Shown here: positions 1 through 8,678 of the stretch, in pieces
Numbering within the stretch: position 1 is the stretch's first letter
Layout of the letters: each line of letters opens with the position of its first letter
Assembly: GCF_030813595.1 (NCBI RefSeq)
Contig: NZ_JAUSUH010000002.1
Span: forward strand, 372,001 to 436,000
Origin: Ancylobacter vacuolatus
GTDB taxonomy: Bacteria > Pseudomonadota > Alphaproteobacteria > Rhizobiales > Xanthobacteraceae
DNA length: 64,000 nt
Direction: 5' to 3'
Notes under the pieces: model-generated
What the model was told of the DNA's origin: nothing
Databases searched by the model: none
Seen by the model: the letters and a program-made list of their open reading frames with translations, nothing else
Program-made: the position numbers and the translations under genes

Positions 1-2
1 AC

Positions 3-425
3 CCGCCGCTCTCGGGGCCCGGCAGGGCGCCTTACCCGACGCCGCTTTCCTCCTATCTCACCGCCCATGAGGCGGCCTCGCGCGGGGCGACGGTGGAGGC
101 TTTTCGCCCGCTCACGCCCGGCTGGAGCGACCCGCAGATCGCCCTGCGCCTTCAGTGGCTGCCGACCTGCAGCGTCGAGGCAATCACACGCTCGCATGCC
201 GGCTTCCATGAGGAAGACATCTTTCCCGACCTCCCCTTTCTGGACGTTCCCACCCTGCTGGTCTTCGCGCTGCGGGCGAAGGTCGTCTCGGCCGATGCCG
301 CCAGCGAGATGGTCCGCCGGATGCCGAACGGGCGCGCCATCGGCATCGATGCCGGGCACATGATTCCCTGGGACAATCTGGACGACTTCCTGACCGCGAT
401 TGCCGCCTTCCTCGACCACGGATGA
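3..425 (+). CDS. alpha/beta hydrolase, C-terminal part (cut by window edge)
   Basis: The frame is open from the window edge to its stop, giving about 140 residues with no start. The end resembles the cap and C-terminal part of alpha/beta-hydrolase-fold enzymes. A core strand reads TLLVFAL and a late DAGHMIPWDN motif supplies the expected catalytic histidine. The nucleophile serine must lie upstream of the window. The AGHMIPW ending recalls N-formylmaleamate deformylase or enol-lactonase-type hydrolases, which would suit the nearby enamidase, but this is inference from a short stretch. The loop where a catalytic Asp often sits reads ALRAKVV and has no obvious acid. Confidence 0.6.
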   Translation, partial: PPLSGPGRAPYPTPLSSYLTAHEAASRGATVEAFRPLTPGWSDPQIALRLQWLPTCSVEAITRSHAGFHEEDIFPDLPFLDVPTLLVFALRAKVVSADAASEMVRRMPNGRAIGIDAGHMIPWDNLDDFLTAIAAFLDHG

Positions 426-455
426 TGCGGTGCGGCATCTTCTCCCCGTCGCTCG

Positions 456-497
456 CTTGACAGATACAATTTTAACATAAAGACTGTAATTACAATT
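456..497 (+). promoter_or_regulatory. candidate promoter of the branched-chain-type ABC operon
   Basis: A perfect TTGACA box at 458-463 is followed by AT-rich DNA in an otherwise GC-rich 237-bp gap between the hydrolase and the binding-protein gene. No -10 box has ideal spacing (TGTAAT at 485-490 is 21 bp away). The sequence GATACAATTTTAAC right after the -35 box resembles an element near other promoters of this region. Confidence 0.4.
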
Positions 498-662
498 CGT
501 CGATATCCATTCATCTCTCATCGGCCCCAGGTTGGCAGCCCCAGGCAGTGCCGCCGCATGGCATTTTTGGATCCCTCGACGGGCGACCCGTGAAGAACAG
601 AGCCGGCTCACGCAAGTCGGCCCCTTTCTGAGACATGAAACAACAATCCAGGGGACCCAGAG

Positions 663-1850
663 ATGAAGACTTCAGTGCGCCTGTCTCTCGTCGCGTCCGC
701 CGCCTTGGCGCTCACTTTCGCCATGGCGGCCCCCCATGCCCGCGCCGACGACCCGGGCATTACCCCGACCTCGATCAAGATCGGCATGATCGGCTCCCTC
801 ACCGGCCCGGCAGCGGCGTGGGGATGGCCCACCATCAATGGCGCGCGTATGGTCTATGACGCGGTGAACGCGCAGGGCGGCATCAACGGACGCAAGATCG
901 AGCTGGTGGTCGAGGATGAGCAATGCGCCCCGCCGATGGCGCTGGCGGCCGCCAAGAAGCTGATCCACCGCGACAAGGTCTTCATGCTGCATGGCGGCAG
1001 CTGCAGCGGGTCCATCCTCGCCACGCGCGACGAGGTGCTGGCCAATGAAGTGCCGATGATGATCCTCGTCGCGACCATGGACAAGATCGTCCAGGAAAAG
1101 CCGAACGATTACATCTACCGCGCCTTCCTGCCCGGCAGTTTCGACGGCAAGATCATCGCCGATTTCATCGCCACCATGCCGAACGTCAAGCGCGTCGTGG
1201 TCGTGGGCCATGCCGACGAACACGCCGGCGCGCGCTATGGCACGCTGACCGAAGGGCTGAAAAAGCACGGCGTCGAGCTGCTCGGCCTTGAGACCATCGA
1301 GACCGAGCTCACCGACGCGACCGCGCAGGTCCTGAAGATCAAGGACGCCAAGCCCGATGCCGTCGTGCTCGTCGGCCGGCCCGCCGCCTCGGCCGTCTTC
1401 CTGAAGGACGCCCACCGCCTGGGGCTGGATGTTCCCATGATCGGCGCCACCGTCGTCGATCTTCAGGATCTTGCCGACCGCATCGGCGGCACTGACGCGC
1501 TCAAGAACATGTATGTCGTCGCCGTCTATAAGGGCCCGCTCGGCAGCGAGGCCATGACGCCATGGCAGGAGATGCTGAAGAAGTACTATCCCTCCGACAA
1601 GGTGCAGGCCTCCTCCTTCCTCGGCACGTCCGGCGCCCTCGCAGTGGTCGAGGGGCTGAAGAAGGCCGGACCGGACCTCACTCGCGCGAAATTCGTCGAG
1701 GCGATGAACGGGATCCAGAATCTCGATGGCGGCCCGATGGCCTGCTCGCTCAGCTTCTCCGCCGCCGATCATGACGGCTGCCGGACGGGCGTGATGTGGG
1801 GCGTTCGCGACGGCAAGATCGTGGTGATCGGCGACCGCTGGAAGAACTGA
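663..1850 (+). CDS. ABC transporter periplasmic substrate-binding protein, Leu/Ile/Val-type
   Basis: The 395-residue protein starts with a Sec signal peptide (basic MKTSVR, hydrophobic stretch, cleavage near AHARA-DD). The mature part begins with the family pattern GITPTSIKIGMIGSLTGPAA and continues with the NGARMVYDAVNAQGGINGRK segment typical of Peripla_BP_6 proteins. An AGGGGA Shine-Dalgarno precedes the ATG. It is the first gene of a five-gene importer operon with two permeases and two ATPases. Close LivJ relatives outside amino-acid uptake often bind aromatic acids, amides or urea, so the ligand here could be the aromatic compound degraded by the neighbouring genes; that is inference. 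Confidence 0.9.
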   Translation: MKTSVRLSLVASAALALTFAMAAPHARADDPGITPTSIKIGMIGSLTGPAAAWGWPTINGARMVYDAVNAQGGINGRKIELVVEDEQCAPPMALAAAKKLIHRDKVFMLHGGSCSGSILATRDEVLANEVPMMILVATMDKIVQEKPNDYIYRAFLPGSFDGKIIADFIATMPNVKRVVVVGHADEHAGARYGTLTEGLKKHGVELLGLETIETELTDATAQVLKIKDAKPDAVVLVGRPAASAVFLKDAHRLGLDVPMIGATVVDLQDLADRIGGTDALKNMYVVAVYKGPLGSEAMTPWQEMLKKYYPSDKVQASSFLGTSGALAVVEGLKKAGPDLTRAKFVEAMNGIQNLDGGPMACSLSFSAADHDGCRTGVMWGVRDGKIVVIGDRWKN

Positions 1851-1964
1851 ACCGTCCTGTCCATCCGCCGCGAGCAGTCCCAACGGGCCGCTCCTGGCCG
1901 ACATTCCCGCGTCCCGGCGGAGCCATTCCGCCGGGCCCTTCCTGCCGGACCGGATGGGGTTCAG

Positions 1965-2858
1965 ATGGAAATCGCGACACTGCTCTCCGTGGGGCTCTCC
2001 AATGGCTGCCTCTACGGGCTCGTGGGCCTGGGCCTCGTTCTGGTCTACAGCTCCCAGGGCATTCCCAACTTCGCCCATGGCGAATTGTTCATGGCCGGGG
2101 CGTTTCTGGCCTACACCGCCATTGTCCTGCTGGGACTGCCTTATTTTCTGTCCTTCCTCATCGCCGTCGTCGGCATCGGCCTCATGGGCATGCTGCTGGA
2201 ATGGCTGGCGATCCGTCCCATTTCCCTGCACCGCTCACTGGGTCGGGCCTCGAGCGAAGTCGCCATCGTGCTCGCGACCGTGGGGCTCGCCATCGTGCTG
2301 AAGGGCCTGGCCCGCATTCCCTGGGGCGATAGCGTGCGCAACCTGCCCACTGCCTTCACCACGCAGACGGTCACCATCGGCGGCGTCGCGATCGCCACCC
2401 AGCGCCTGCTGATCGTCGCGGTGACGCTCGTGCTCACCGTCGCTATTTCCGTCTTCTTTGCCCGCGCGCCGCTGGGCAAGAAAATGCGTGCCACCGCGCA
2501 GAACCCCACCGGGGCCAAGCTTATCGGCATCCACACCAGCAATATCTATTCGGCCACCTGGGCACTCGCGGCGGCCTGCGGCGCCATCGCCGGCGTGCTC
2601 GCGGCGCCGCTCATCTTCCTCCATCCCGACATGGGGACGCGGATGCTGCTGAAAGGCTTCGCCGCCGCCTGCCTCGGCGGCTTCGGCAGCGTGACGGGCG
2701 TGCTGCTCGGCGGTGTGCTGATGGGGGTCGTCGAGATCTTCGCCGGCCGCTACATCGCGACCTCGATGATGGATATCTTCGCGCCCATCATCATCATTCT
2801 CGTCCTGCTGTTCTGGCCACAGGGCCTGTTCGGCGCGCGCCGCGCCGCGAGGGTCTGA
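1965..2858 (+). CDS. ABC transporter permease, LivH-type
   Basis: This 297-residue integral membrane protein has about eight hydrophobic segments. It shows the LivH signature near its N-terminus (LVYSSQGIPNFAHGELFMAG) and the conserved tail GVLLGGVLMGVVEIFAGRYI. A region around residue 185 (ATAQNPTGAKLIGI) corresponds to the cytoplasmic loop that contacts the ATPase. It forms the translocation pore with the LivM-type subunit three bases downstream. The 114-bp gap after the binding-protein gene is common in these operons and may tune expression. Confidence 0.92.
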   Translation: MEIATLLSVGLSNGCLYGLVGLGLVLVYSSQGIPNFAHGELFMAGAFLAYTAIVLLGLPYFLSFLIAVVGIGLMGMLLEWLAIRPISLHRSLGRASSEVAIVLATVGLAIVLKGLARIPWGDSVRNLPTAFTTQTVTIGGVAIATQRLLIVAVTLVLTVAISVFFARAPLGKKMRATAQNPTGAKLIGIHTSNIYSATWALAAACGAIAGVLAAPLIFLHPDMGTRMLLKGFAAACLGGFGSVTGVLLGGVLMGVVEIFAGRYIATSMMDIFAPIIIILVLLFWPQGLFGARRAARV

Positions 2859-2861
2859 GCC

Positions 2862-3857
2862 ATGCGCACCCTGCTGCAGAACAATCTCGTCTGGCTGTTC
2901 TTCGCCGGAACCGTCGCTCTCTCGTTCACGACCGACGCCTATTCCCAGTACCTCATGAATCTCGTGCTGGTCTATGTGGTCATCGGACAGGGGCTCAATC
3001 TCATCCTCGGCTTTGCCGGCATGTTCGCCTTCGCCCATGGGGCGTTCATGGGCATCGGCGCCTATGTCTCCGCCTTGCTCACCGCCAAGCTCGGCGTGTC
3101 GCTGCTTGTTGCGATGCCGGCGGCGGGCGTTGCCGCGGCCATCGTCGGCGCCCTCATCGGCTTTCCCGCGCTTCGGGTCAGCGGCCTCTATCTCGCCATG
3201 GTAACGCTCGGCTTTTCCGAGATCGTGCAATGGGGCATCAAGCACTGGAAGTCGGTCACCGGCGGCCCGGACGGCGTCAGCGTCCCCGCGCCCGTCCTGT
3301 TCGGCCACCGCTTCTACGGCGACTACCCGACCTTCTACATCGTCGTGGTCGTCGCCCTGGCCATGACCCTTCTCGCCCAGGCGATCATCCGCTCGAAGCT
3401 CGGCCGCGCCTTCGTCGCCATCCGCGACAGCGAGATCGCCGCCCAGTGCAGCGGCATCAAGGTGGCGCGGACCAAGGTCCTCGCTTTCGCCATCAGCGCC
3501 TTCTATGCCGGCATCGGCGGGTCGCTGTTCTCTCTCACCCAGAGCTACATCACGCCCGAGAATTTCGGCTTCTACCAGACGACGCTGCATTTCTGCATCG
3601 TCATCGTCGGCGGCGCCGCAAGTCTCGCCGGACCCATCATCGGCTCGATAATCCTGACCTGGCTGCCGGAAGTACTGCGCAACGCGCAGGCCCTGCAGGA
3701 AATCGGCTATGGCCTCATGCTCATTCTGTTCGTCATTTTCGCCCCGCGCGGCATTGCCGGCTTCCTGATCGACAAGGGCATCCTGCCCCGTGAGCGGTTC
3801 TCGCTCCGCCGGCCGTCCTTACCGGGCCGTTCCCGCCCGGCGCCGCAGGAGGGTTAG
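2862..3857 (+). CDS. ABC transporter permease, LivM-type
   Basis: The 331-residue protein is the second membrane subunit of the importer. It has the LivM hallmark LNLILGFAGMFAFAHGAF near residue 45, and IRDSEIAAQCSGIKVARTK around residue 188 is the ATPase-coupling loop. Its start lies three bases after the LivH-type stop, so the two are probably translationally coupled. The C-terminal 20 residues are basic and proline-rich rather than membrane-embedded. Its stop is five bases before the next gene, whose ribosome-binding site AGGAGGG lies within its last codons. Confidence 0.92.
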   Translation: MRTLLQNNLVWLFFAGTVALSFTTDAYSQYLMNLVLVYVVIGQGLNLILGFAGMFAFAHGAFMGIGAYVSALLTAKLGVSLLVAMPAAGVAAAIVGALIGFPALRVSGLYLAMVTLGFSEIVQWGIKHWKSVTGGPDGVSVPAPVLFGHRFYGDYPTFYIVVVVALAMTLLAQAIIRSKLGRAFVAIRDSEIAAQCSGIKVARTKVLAFAISAFYAGIGGSLFSLTQSYITPENFGFYQTTLHFCIVIVGGAASLAGPIIGSIILTWLPEVLRNAQALQEIGYGLMLILFVIFAPRGIAGFLIDKGILPRERFSLRRPSLPGRSRPAPQEG

Positions 3858-3861
3858 GCGG

Positions 3862-4635
3862 ATGTCCTCCTTACTGACAGTGGAAAATGTGACGGTGCAG
3901 TTCGGCGGCCTCGTGGCGGTCGACAAGGTCAGCCTCACCATCGCCGAAGGCGAGATCCGAGGGCTCATCGGGCCGAACGGGGCGGGAAAGACCACCCTGT
4001 TCAACGCCATTTCCGGCCTCGCCCCCACAAGGAGCGGGCGAATGATCTTCGCCGGTGCGGATGTGACCGCACTGGGCGCGCCGGACAGGGCGGCACGGGG
4101 CATCCGCCGCACCTTCCAGACGGTGCAGCTCGTCCAGTCCATGACCGTGTTTGAAAACCTGCTGCTTGGCCTTCACAGCCGCGCCGACAACCCGCTCGCG
4201 GCCCTGTTCGTCGGCCACGCCGTCAATGCACGCGGTGCGACCGATCCAATGGCGACGATCACCCGGGTGCTGGACTATCTGGACCTCGCCCCGCGCGTCG
4301 ACCATCTGGTGAGCACGTTGTCCATCGCCGAACAGCGCTATGTCGAGATCGGTCAGGCGCTGGTGGCCTCCCCGCGGCTGCTGATGCTGGACGAGCCGAC
4401 GGCCGGCCTGTCCCCGGCACAAGTCGCGCGGCTGGACGACCTGATCGCAAGGCTGCCGGCAGATTGGAACGTGTCGATCGTTCTCGTCGAGCACGTCATC
4501 CCGCTGGTCGTGAAACTGTGCCACCGCATCACCGTCCTCGACCGTGGGCGGGTGATTGCGGAGGGAACAGGGGAGCAGATCGAGAACGATCCCGCCGTAC
4601 AGGAAGCCTATCTCGGAGAGCGGCTCAATGCTTGA
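3862..4635 (+). CDS. ABC transporter ATP-binding protein, LivG-type
   Basis: This is a 257-residue ATPase with Walker A GPNGAGKTT, a Q-loop in FQTVQLVQ, a variant signature STLSIAEQRYVEIG in place of LSGGQ, and Walker B LLMLDEPTAG followed by a switch histidine in VEHV. The ATG preceded by AGGAGGG is chosen over an upstream in-frame start because it matches family length and has a clear ribosome-binding site. The divergent signature (SIAEQ instead of SGGQ) is a known variation among LivG-like proteins. Confidence 0.9.
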   Translation: MSSLLTVENVTVQFGGLVAVDKVSLTIAEGEIRGLIGPNGAGKTTLFNAISGLAPTRSGRMIFAGADVTALGAPDRAARGIRRTFQTVQLVQSMTVFENLLLGLHSRADNPLAALFVGHAVNARGATDPMATITRVLDYLDLAPRVDHLVSTLSIAEQRYVEIGQALVASPRLLMLDEPTAGLSPAQVARLDDLIARLPADWNVSIVLVEHVIPLVVKLCHRITVLDRGRVIAEGTGEQIENDPAVQEAYLGERLNA

Positions 4636-5329
4636 CATCACAGGACTTCGCGCCGGCTACGGCGCCCATGAGGTGCTGAAGGGCCTGTCGATGCGCGTCG
4701 GGAAGGGGCAGGTCGTGGCGCTGCTCGGGGGCAATGGTGCGGGCAAGACCACCACACTGAGCGCGATCATGGGGCTGATCCCGTCGCAGGGCGGGGAGAT
4801 CGCCTTCGAGAGCAACAGCATCCAGGGACAGCCGGCGCACCGCGTCTTCCGCCACGGCCTGTCGCTGGTGCCGCAATGGCGGGAATTGTTCACCGACATG
4901 TCGGTGCAGGAACATCTGGAACTCGGCGCCATCGCCTGCGCCTCACGCGGGGACCTTGACGCCCGCGTCGCGAGCGCTCTCGACTATTTCCCGGAACTCC
5001 GGGCGCATCTTGGCCGGCGTGCGGGCACCCTGTCCGGGGGACAGCAGCAGATGGTGGCCATCGCGCGCGCGCTCACCGCCCGACCCAAGCTGCTGATGCT
5101 GGACGAGCCGTCCATGGGGCTGGCGCCACTGGTGGTGCGCGAGCTTGGCCGCACCATCAAACGGCTCAATGAGGCCGGAACCTCGGTGCTGCTCGTCGAG
5201 CAGAACATGCATCTGGCGCTGGGCGTTGCGAGCTACGTCTACGTCATTCGCGCCGGCAAGATCATCACCCACGGGCCGACGGGCGACTTTCACGACGAGA
5301 AGGAACTGTTTCATTCCTATATCGGCTGA
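4628..5329 (+). CDS. ABC transporter ATP-binding protein, LivF-type
   Basis: The second ATPase of the importer has 233 residues, with Walker A GGNGAGKTT, signature LSGGQQQM, Walker B LLMLDEPSMG and the LivF-type motif LVEQNMHLALGVASYVYVI. The ATG overlaps the end of the LivG-type gene by 8 bp, indicating translational coupling. It completes the operon, which then meets the oppositely oriented EthD-like gene after only 27 bp. No hairpin terminator is visible in that gap. Confidence 0.92.
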   Translation: MLDITGLRAGYGAHEVLKGLSMRVGKGQVVALLGGNGAGKTTTLSAIMGLIPSQGGEIAFESNSIQGQPAHRVFRHGLSLVPQWRELFTDMSVQEHLELGAIACASRGDLDARVASALDYFPELRAHLGRRAGTLSGGQQQMVAIARALTARPKLLMLDEPSMGLAPLVVRELGRTIKRLNEAGTSVLLVEQNMHLALGVASYVYVIRAGKIITHGPTGDFHDEKELFHSYIG

Positions 5330-5356
5330 GGTCGCCCGCAGGGATGGCGCGCCCGC

Positions 5357-6031
5357 TCAAACGGTGGGCGTCGCCCGAAACGCCGCGCCGTGGCGGGAGA
5401 AGACGGCATAGTGCCCCTTGAACCAGGGTTCGGCGGCAAGCTTGGCCCGCCAGGGCGTCGCACGGGCCGCCTCGCGCGCCCGGCTCTGCAGCGCGGCGAG
5501 ATCAGCGAGGTGATGCAGCGCCATATGGGTGAAAGCGGCGGGGTGCCCGTCGACGATGCGGTAGCGCCGGCAGCCAAGCCAGTGCTCGCAGCCCAGCAGC
5601 AGGGGAACATGGTCCTCGACATACCAGGCATTGAACGCTTCTTCATGCTCGGCCGGCACGCTGAAGAAGACGGCATAGAGATAGGCGGAATCGAGCACGC
5701 GATCATCCTCGACGTCGGGCCGCTGCTGCCAGCTGATCAGCTCGCCGGTGTAGCGGGTGAAATCCCCGACATTCGCCAGCATCCAGTTCGTCTGCTCGGA
5801 CGGGTTCTGCTTGATCCGCAGATAGTCCGGCGTCTTCAGCGCCTCCGGCGTCTGCATGTCGTAGACGGCGAGATAGGCCGGTCCCTCGACATTGCGGTAG
5901 CGCTGCGCGCCGAGAAAGCCGGGGGCTGCCATGCGGATCGGAATGTGGTGGGTGTCGTACCAACGATTGAAGTCGTCTTCCCACTCCGGGGCAGGCGTCA
6001 TTTCCGAAAACAGTACAGCTCCAGCGCGCAA
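5357..6031 (-). CDS. EthD-like tandem dimeric alpha/beta-barrel protein
   Basis: The 224-residue protein appears to contain two ferredoxin-like (dimeric alpha+beta barrel) repeats. Each has a W-Y-x-x-H-x-P pattern: FNRWYDTHHIPIRM near residue 20 and FNAWYVEDHVPLLL near residue 130. Such EthD/DUF domains occur beside oxidative catabolic genes and often bind small hydrophobic ligands or assist ring-cleavage chemistry, but no reaction can be assigned. It is the last gene of a three-gene minus-strand operon, 32 bp after the enamidase gene, which ties it to the same pathway. Confidence 0.65.
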   Translation of the reverse strand: MRAGAVLFSEMTPAPEWEDDFNRWYDTHHIPIRMAAPGFLGAQRYRNVEGPAYLAVYDMQTPEALKTPDYLRIKQNPSEQTNWMLANVGDFTRYTGELISWQQRPDVEDDRVLDSAYLYAVFFSVPAEHEEAFNAWYVEDHVPLLLGCEHWLGCRRYRIVDGHPAAFTHMALHHLADLAALQSRAREAARATPWRAKLAAEPWFKGHYAVFSRHGAAFRATPTV

Positions 6032-6063
6032 TTTGATCTCTCCTGCATTCCGCGACGTGAGGG

Positions 6064-7260
6064 TCAGTGGGACGCGCCGTCAAAGGTCTGGACGATGCGC
6101 GAGTGCGCCGTGCGGACATTGCGCATGCCGCGCGGCGTGTTCCGGCTGGCCCCGACGAAACGCGGGATGCCGGCCGTCACCACGGCCGCGACCGAAGGCA
6201 CGTCACCGTTGCGCATCGCTGAGAGGGCATCGGGCTGCGAGCCGCCGGTCCCGGCGTCGAGCAGGATGACATCGGCGTCGCGGCCGGGAGCGATCACCCC
6301 GGCGTTCAGCCGGAAATGGCGCGCATTGTTGCCCGTGGCTGCGGCGATCGCGATTTCCGGCGCCATGCCACCAAGCGCGACGAGATGCGAGATCGTGTAG
6401 AGCATGCCCAGCGGCATGATGCCCGATCCCGTGGGCGTATCGGTCGCGATGAGCAGCCGGTCGAGGGTGCCGGTGGCGGTCATCTTCTGTGCGATCAACA
6501 GAGCGGTGCGAAGATTCCCGGCCGTGCACAATTGCATCGCCACCTTCGTCTCATGGATCAGCCGGTCGAACCCCGCTTCCGGAATGGCGATAGGCCCGCC
6601 ATTCACATGAAAGGAGATGTCGGGCTGCATGGCCACCAGATGTTCGGCCCAGATGCCCGACGATCCGGGGATCGACGCGCCCCCGGTATGAACCATCGAA
6701 ATCAGCCCATGCCGCCGCGCGCTCTCGATCAGCGGCACATAGTCATAGGGTGATGGGAAGGCGCCGAAGCCCGCCTTGACGAAACGCAGCCCGGCGTGGG
6801 CCACCTCGCGTAAATCCTCGTCCGTCAGCCCCGGTTCGAGAATGAGGGCGCCGGCATGGACCTTCATGCCGCCCGGACGATAGTCGGCAAAGCATTTCAT
6901 CGCCGCCACGGCCAGCGCCTTCACGCCGACGGGGTCCTTCGGGCGGCCGGGCGTGTGCACCTCGGAAGCGGTGATCGACGAGGTCACACCGCCATGGACG
7001 TAGCTTTCGAGGAAGCCCACCGTCTTCTGGCGCGGCGTGTAGTCGCCGAAGGTGATGTGCACGTGCGAGTCGATCAGCCCGGGCGCGGCGAAGGTGCCGG
7101 CGGCGTCGATCACCACATCGGCCGCCTCGACCTCGGCGGGGCTGAGCGTGCCGACGGACTGGATCAGCCCATCGGCCATGAGAAGGGCGTCGCCGTCGCG
7201 AAAGGGCGCGTTGATGTCGCCGGAGAAAATGCCGCCAATATTGACGATGGCCGTCTTCAT
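6064..7260 (-). CDS. enamidase-like amidohydrolase (6-oxo-1,4,5,6-tetrahydronicotinate hydrolase family)
   Basis: The 398-residue metal-dependent hydrolase resembles the enamidase of Eubacterium barkeri nicotinate fermentation along its whole length, judged from memory of that sequence. Shared features are the opening NIGGIFSGDI, the metal motif DSHVHI, APRQKT-like TPRQKTVGF, GRPKDPVGVKALA, HTGGASIPGSS, a NGGPIAI motif and a closing GVIAPGRDADVI. Enamidase opens the cyclic enamide of tetrahydro-6-oxonicotinate to 2-formylglutarate and ammonia. Its ATG overlaps the TGA of the DUF1185 gene by four bases. No 6-hydroxynicotinate reductase or later formylglutarate enzyme is seen here, so the real substrate may be a related cyclic amide. 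Confidence 0.8.
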   Translation of the reverse strand: MKTAIVNIGGIFSGDINAPFRDGDALLMADGLIQSVGTLSPAEVEAADVVIDAAGTFAAPGLIDSHVHITFGDYTPRQKTVGFLESYVHGGVTSSITASEVHTPGRPKDPVGVKALAVAAMKCFADYRPGGMKVHAGALILEPGLTDEDLREVAHAGLRFVKAGFGAFPSPYDYVPLIESARRHGLISMVHTGGASIPGSSGIWAEHLVAMQPDISFHVNGGPIAIPEAGFDRLIHETKVAMQLCTAGNLRTALLIAQKMTATGTLDRLLIATDTPTGSGIMPLGMLYTISHLVALGGMAPEIAIAAATGNNARHFRLNAGVIAPGRDADVILLDAGTGGSQPDALSAMRNGDVPSVAAVVTAGIPRFVGASRNTPRGMRNVRTAHSRIVQTFDGASH

Positions 7261-7844
7261 CCCTGCGCCGCCTTCGCCTTGCGCGCCAGCACCTCCTCAT
7301 GCGTCATGCCGCCGACGCGCCAGTTCAGCCGCCGGCCGCTGGAGGCGCAGAAGATCACCGCCACTTCGTCCGCCTTCGGCCCGCCCGGCACCATCACGGT
7401 GATGCCGTCATAGTGCGAGCGGACATAGACCTCATCCTTGTGGTTCATCGGAATGTCGATCACGGTGCCGGGAGCGGCCACCTTCTGGAAGGACGATATC
7501 CAGGCCTCGCCGCCGCCAATCGCCTCGCGCACGGGATTGGCGAAAACCGTGGTGAGCAGGGCATTGGCGTGCTCCTGTTCACCCGCCAGCCCCACCAGCG
7601 CCCCCTTGCCGTATCCCTGAACCTCGAACCCCGCCATCACCTCGACCAGCTTCGCGCCGACTTTCCGTCCGAGATCGACGCTCGCCTCGATCAACGGAGA
7701 AAGATCCGCCCCCACCGTGCCGGCGAGGGGGTTTTCGACCACGAAGATGACCGCCGCCTTGCGCAGGGGCGTCTCCACGCGGACGGCCCCTTCCTCGAAG
7801 GTGTCCTCGTACTGGACTAAGACCCGCCGAATGTTCAGTTCCAT
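7257..7844 (-). CDS. amino acid synthesis family protein (DUF1185/PF06684)
   Basis: This 195-residue protein is recognised from the opening RRVLVQYEDTFEEGA, the ENPLAGTVGADLSPLIE motif, VQGYGKGALVGLAGEQEHANAL, and a GTVIDIPMNHKDEVYVRSHY segment, all typical of the DUF1185 family. Family members occur mostly in proteobacterial catabolic and amino-acid gene clusters, and their reaction is not firmly known. It is the first gene of the operon and is translationally coupled to the enamidase, which suggests that it acts on the same cyclic intermediate. A good promoter lies about 240 bp upstream. Confidence 0.75.
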   Translation of the reverse strand: MELNIRRVLVQYEDTFEEGAVRVETPLRKAAVIFVVENPLAGTVGADLSPLIEASVDLGRKVGAKLVEVMAGFEVQGYGKGALVGLAGEQEHANALLTTVFANPVREAIGGGEAWISSFQKVAAPGTVIDIPMNHKDEVYVRSHYDGITVMVPGGPKADEVAVIFCASSGRRLNWRVGGMTHEEVLARKAKAAQG

Positions 7845-8072
7845 CTGTCTGTTTCCCTGAGCCCGCCCTCAGCCGGAGGGCTCGGCGGGCGATCTTTGAA
7901 TATCCGGTCGGCCAAACGGATGGGCGCGCGTGGCATGCGAGCGCCCCTCCGTCGCCTCCCGGGACGACGGTCCCGTCTTTCCGCTCTCCGGCGGCGTGCA
8001 GCACGCGCCGGCGCGGACGCTTCCTGCCGCACCCCACGACGCGAACGAATAACAAGTCAATAATTTAGATAC

Positions 8073-8101
8073 ATATTGTAGTCATAGGATCGTGGTGTCA
8101 A
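8073..8101 (-). promoter_or_regulatory. promoter upstream of DUF1185-enamidase operon, with TACA-N3-TGTA palindrome
   Basis: Read on the minus strand, a perfect TTGACA (8101-8096) is followed after 17 bp by CAATAT (8078-8073). An inverted repeat TACA-TAT-TGTA at 8070-8080 covers the -10 box, where a repressor would block transcription. The rest of the 302-bp gap between the CoxG gene and DUF1185 (7845-8146) shows no other convincing gene. Confidence 0.55.
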
Positions 8102-8146
8102 CCTGACGGGCACCGCCGCGCGCGGCAGGCAGCGGGCCGGGCGGCG

Positions 8147-8596
8147 TCAGGATCCGGCCACGGCCTTCTCGAAGCTCTCGAAGAACTCCGCCGCCAGCTT
8201 CTTGGACACGGAATCGATCAGGCGCGAGCCCAGCTGCATCAGCTTTCCGCCCACATGGGCCTCGACCTCGTAGCGGAGCAGCGTGCCTTCCGCCGCCTCG
8301 GTGAGGATGACGATCGCCCCGCCCTTGGCGAACCCCGCGACGCCCCCTTCGCCTTCCCCGCGAATGCGGTAGCCATTCGGCGGATCGAGATCGAGCAGTT
8401 CCACCTTGCCCTTGAAGCTGGCCTTCACCGGGCCGAGCTTGACCTTGGCCACGGCGGAAAAGTGCGTCTCGTCATCCTGGCTTAGCGCCTCACAGCCGGG
8501 AATGCAGGCCTTTAGAACTTCGGGATCGTTGAGCTTGGCCCAGACGACATCCTTACTCGCCGGCAGTTGCACTTCTCCGGTCATCGTCATCGCCAT
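8147..8596 (-). CDS. CoxG-like SRPBCC family protein (molybdenum hydroxylase accessory)
   Basis: This 149-residue protein belongs to the carbon monoxide dehydrogenase subunit G group of the START/Bet v1-like superfamily. It opens with MTMTGEVQLPASKDVVWAKL and has the conserved LKACIPGCEALSQ motif and the VKLGPVKASFKGKVEL segment. Such proteins accompany molybdenum hydroxylases and are thought to help recruit or mature the enzyme at the membrane, although many sit in other catabolic operons. The ATG chosen gives normal family length; longer upstream frames lack similarity. It is the last gene of the long operon that also encodes the molybdopterin subunit, which supports the accessory role. Confidence 0.8.
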   Translation of the reverse strand: MAMTMTGEVQLPASKDVVWAKLNDPEVLKACIPGCEALSQDDETHFSAVAKVKLGPVKASFKGKVELLDLDPPNGYRIRGEGEGGVAGFAKGGAIVILTEAAEGTLLRYEVEAHVGGKLMQLGSRLIDSVSKKLAAEFFESFEKAVAGS

Positions 8597-8678
8597 GGTG
8601 GGCCTCCCTGATGCGCTGACACGGCGCGGAAGCGCCAGTTGTCGCGTGAAAACAAATCCGTGCCTGCGCGGGGCGAGG

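Noticed and set aside
8115-8126. Palindrome GCCGCGCGCGGC downstream of the CoxG gene
   Set aside because: It is a pure GC palindrome without loop or T-tract in a very GC-rich genome and may be chance.
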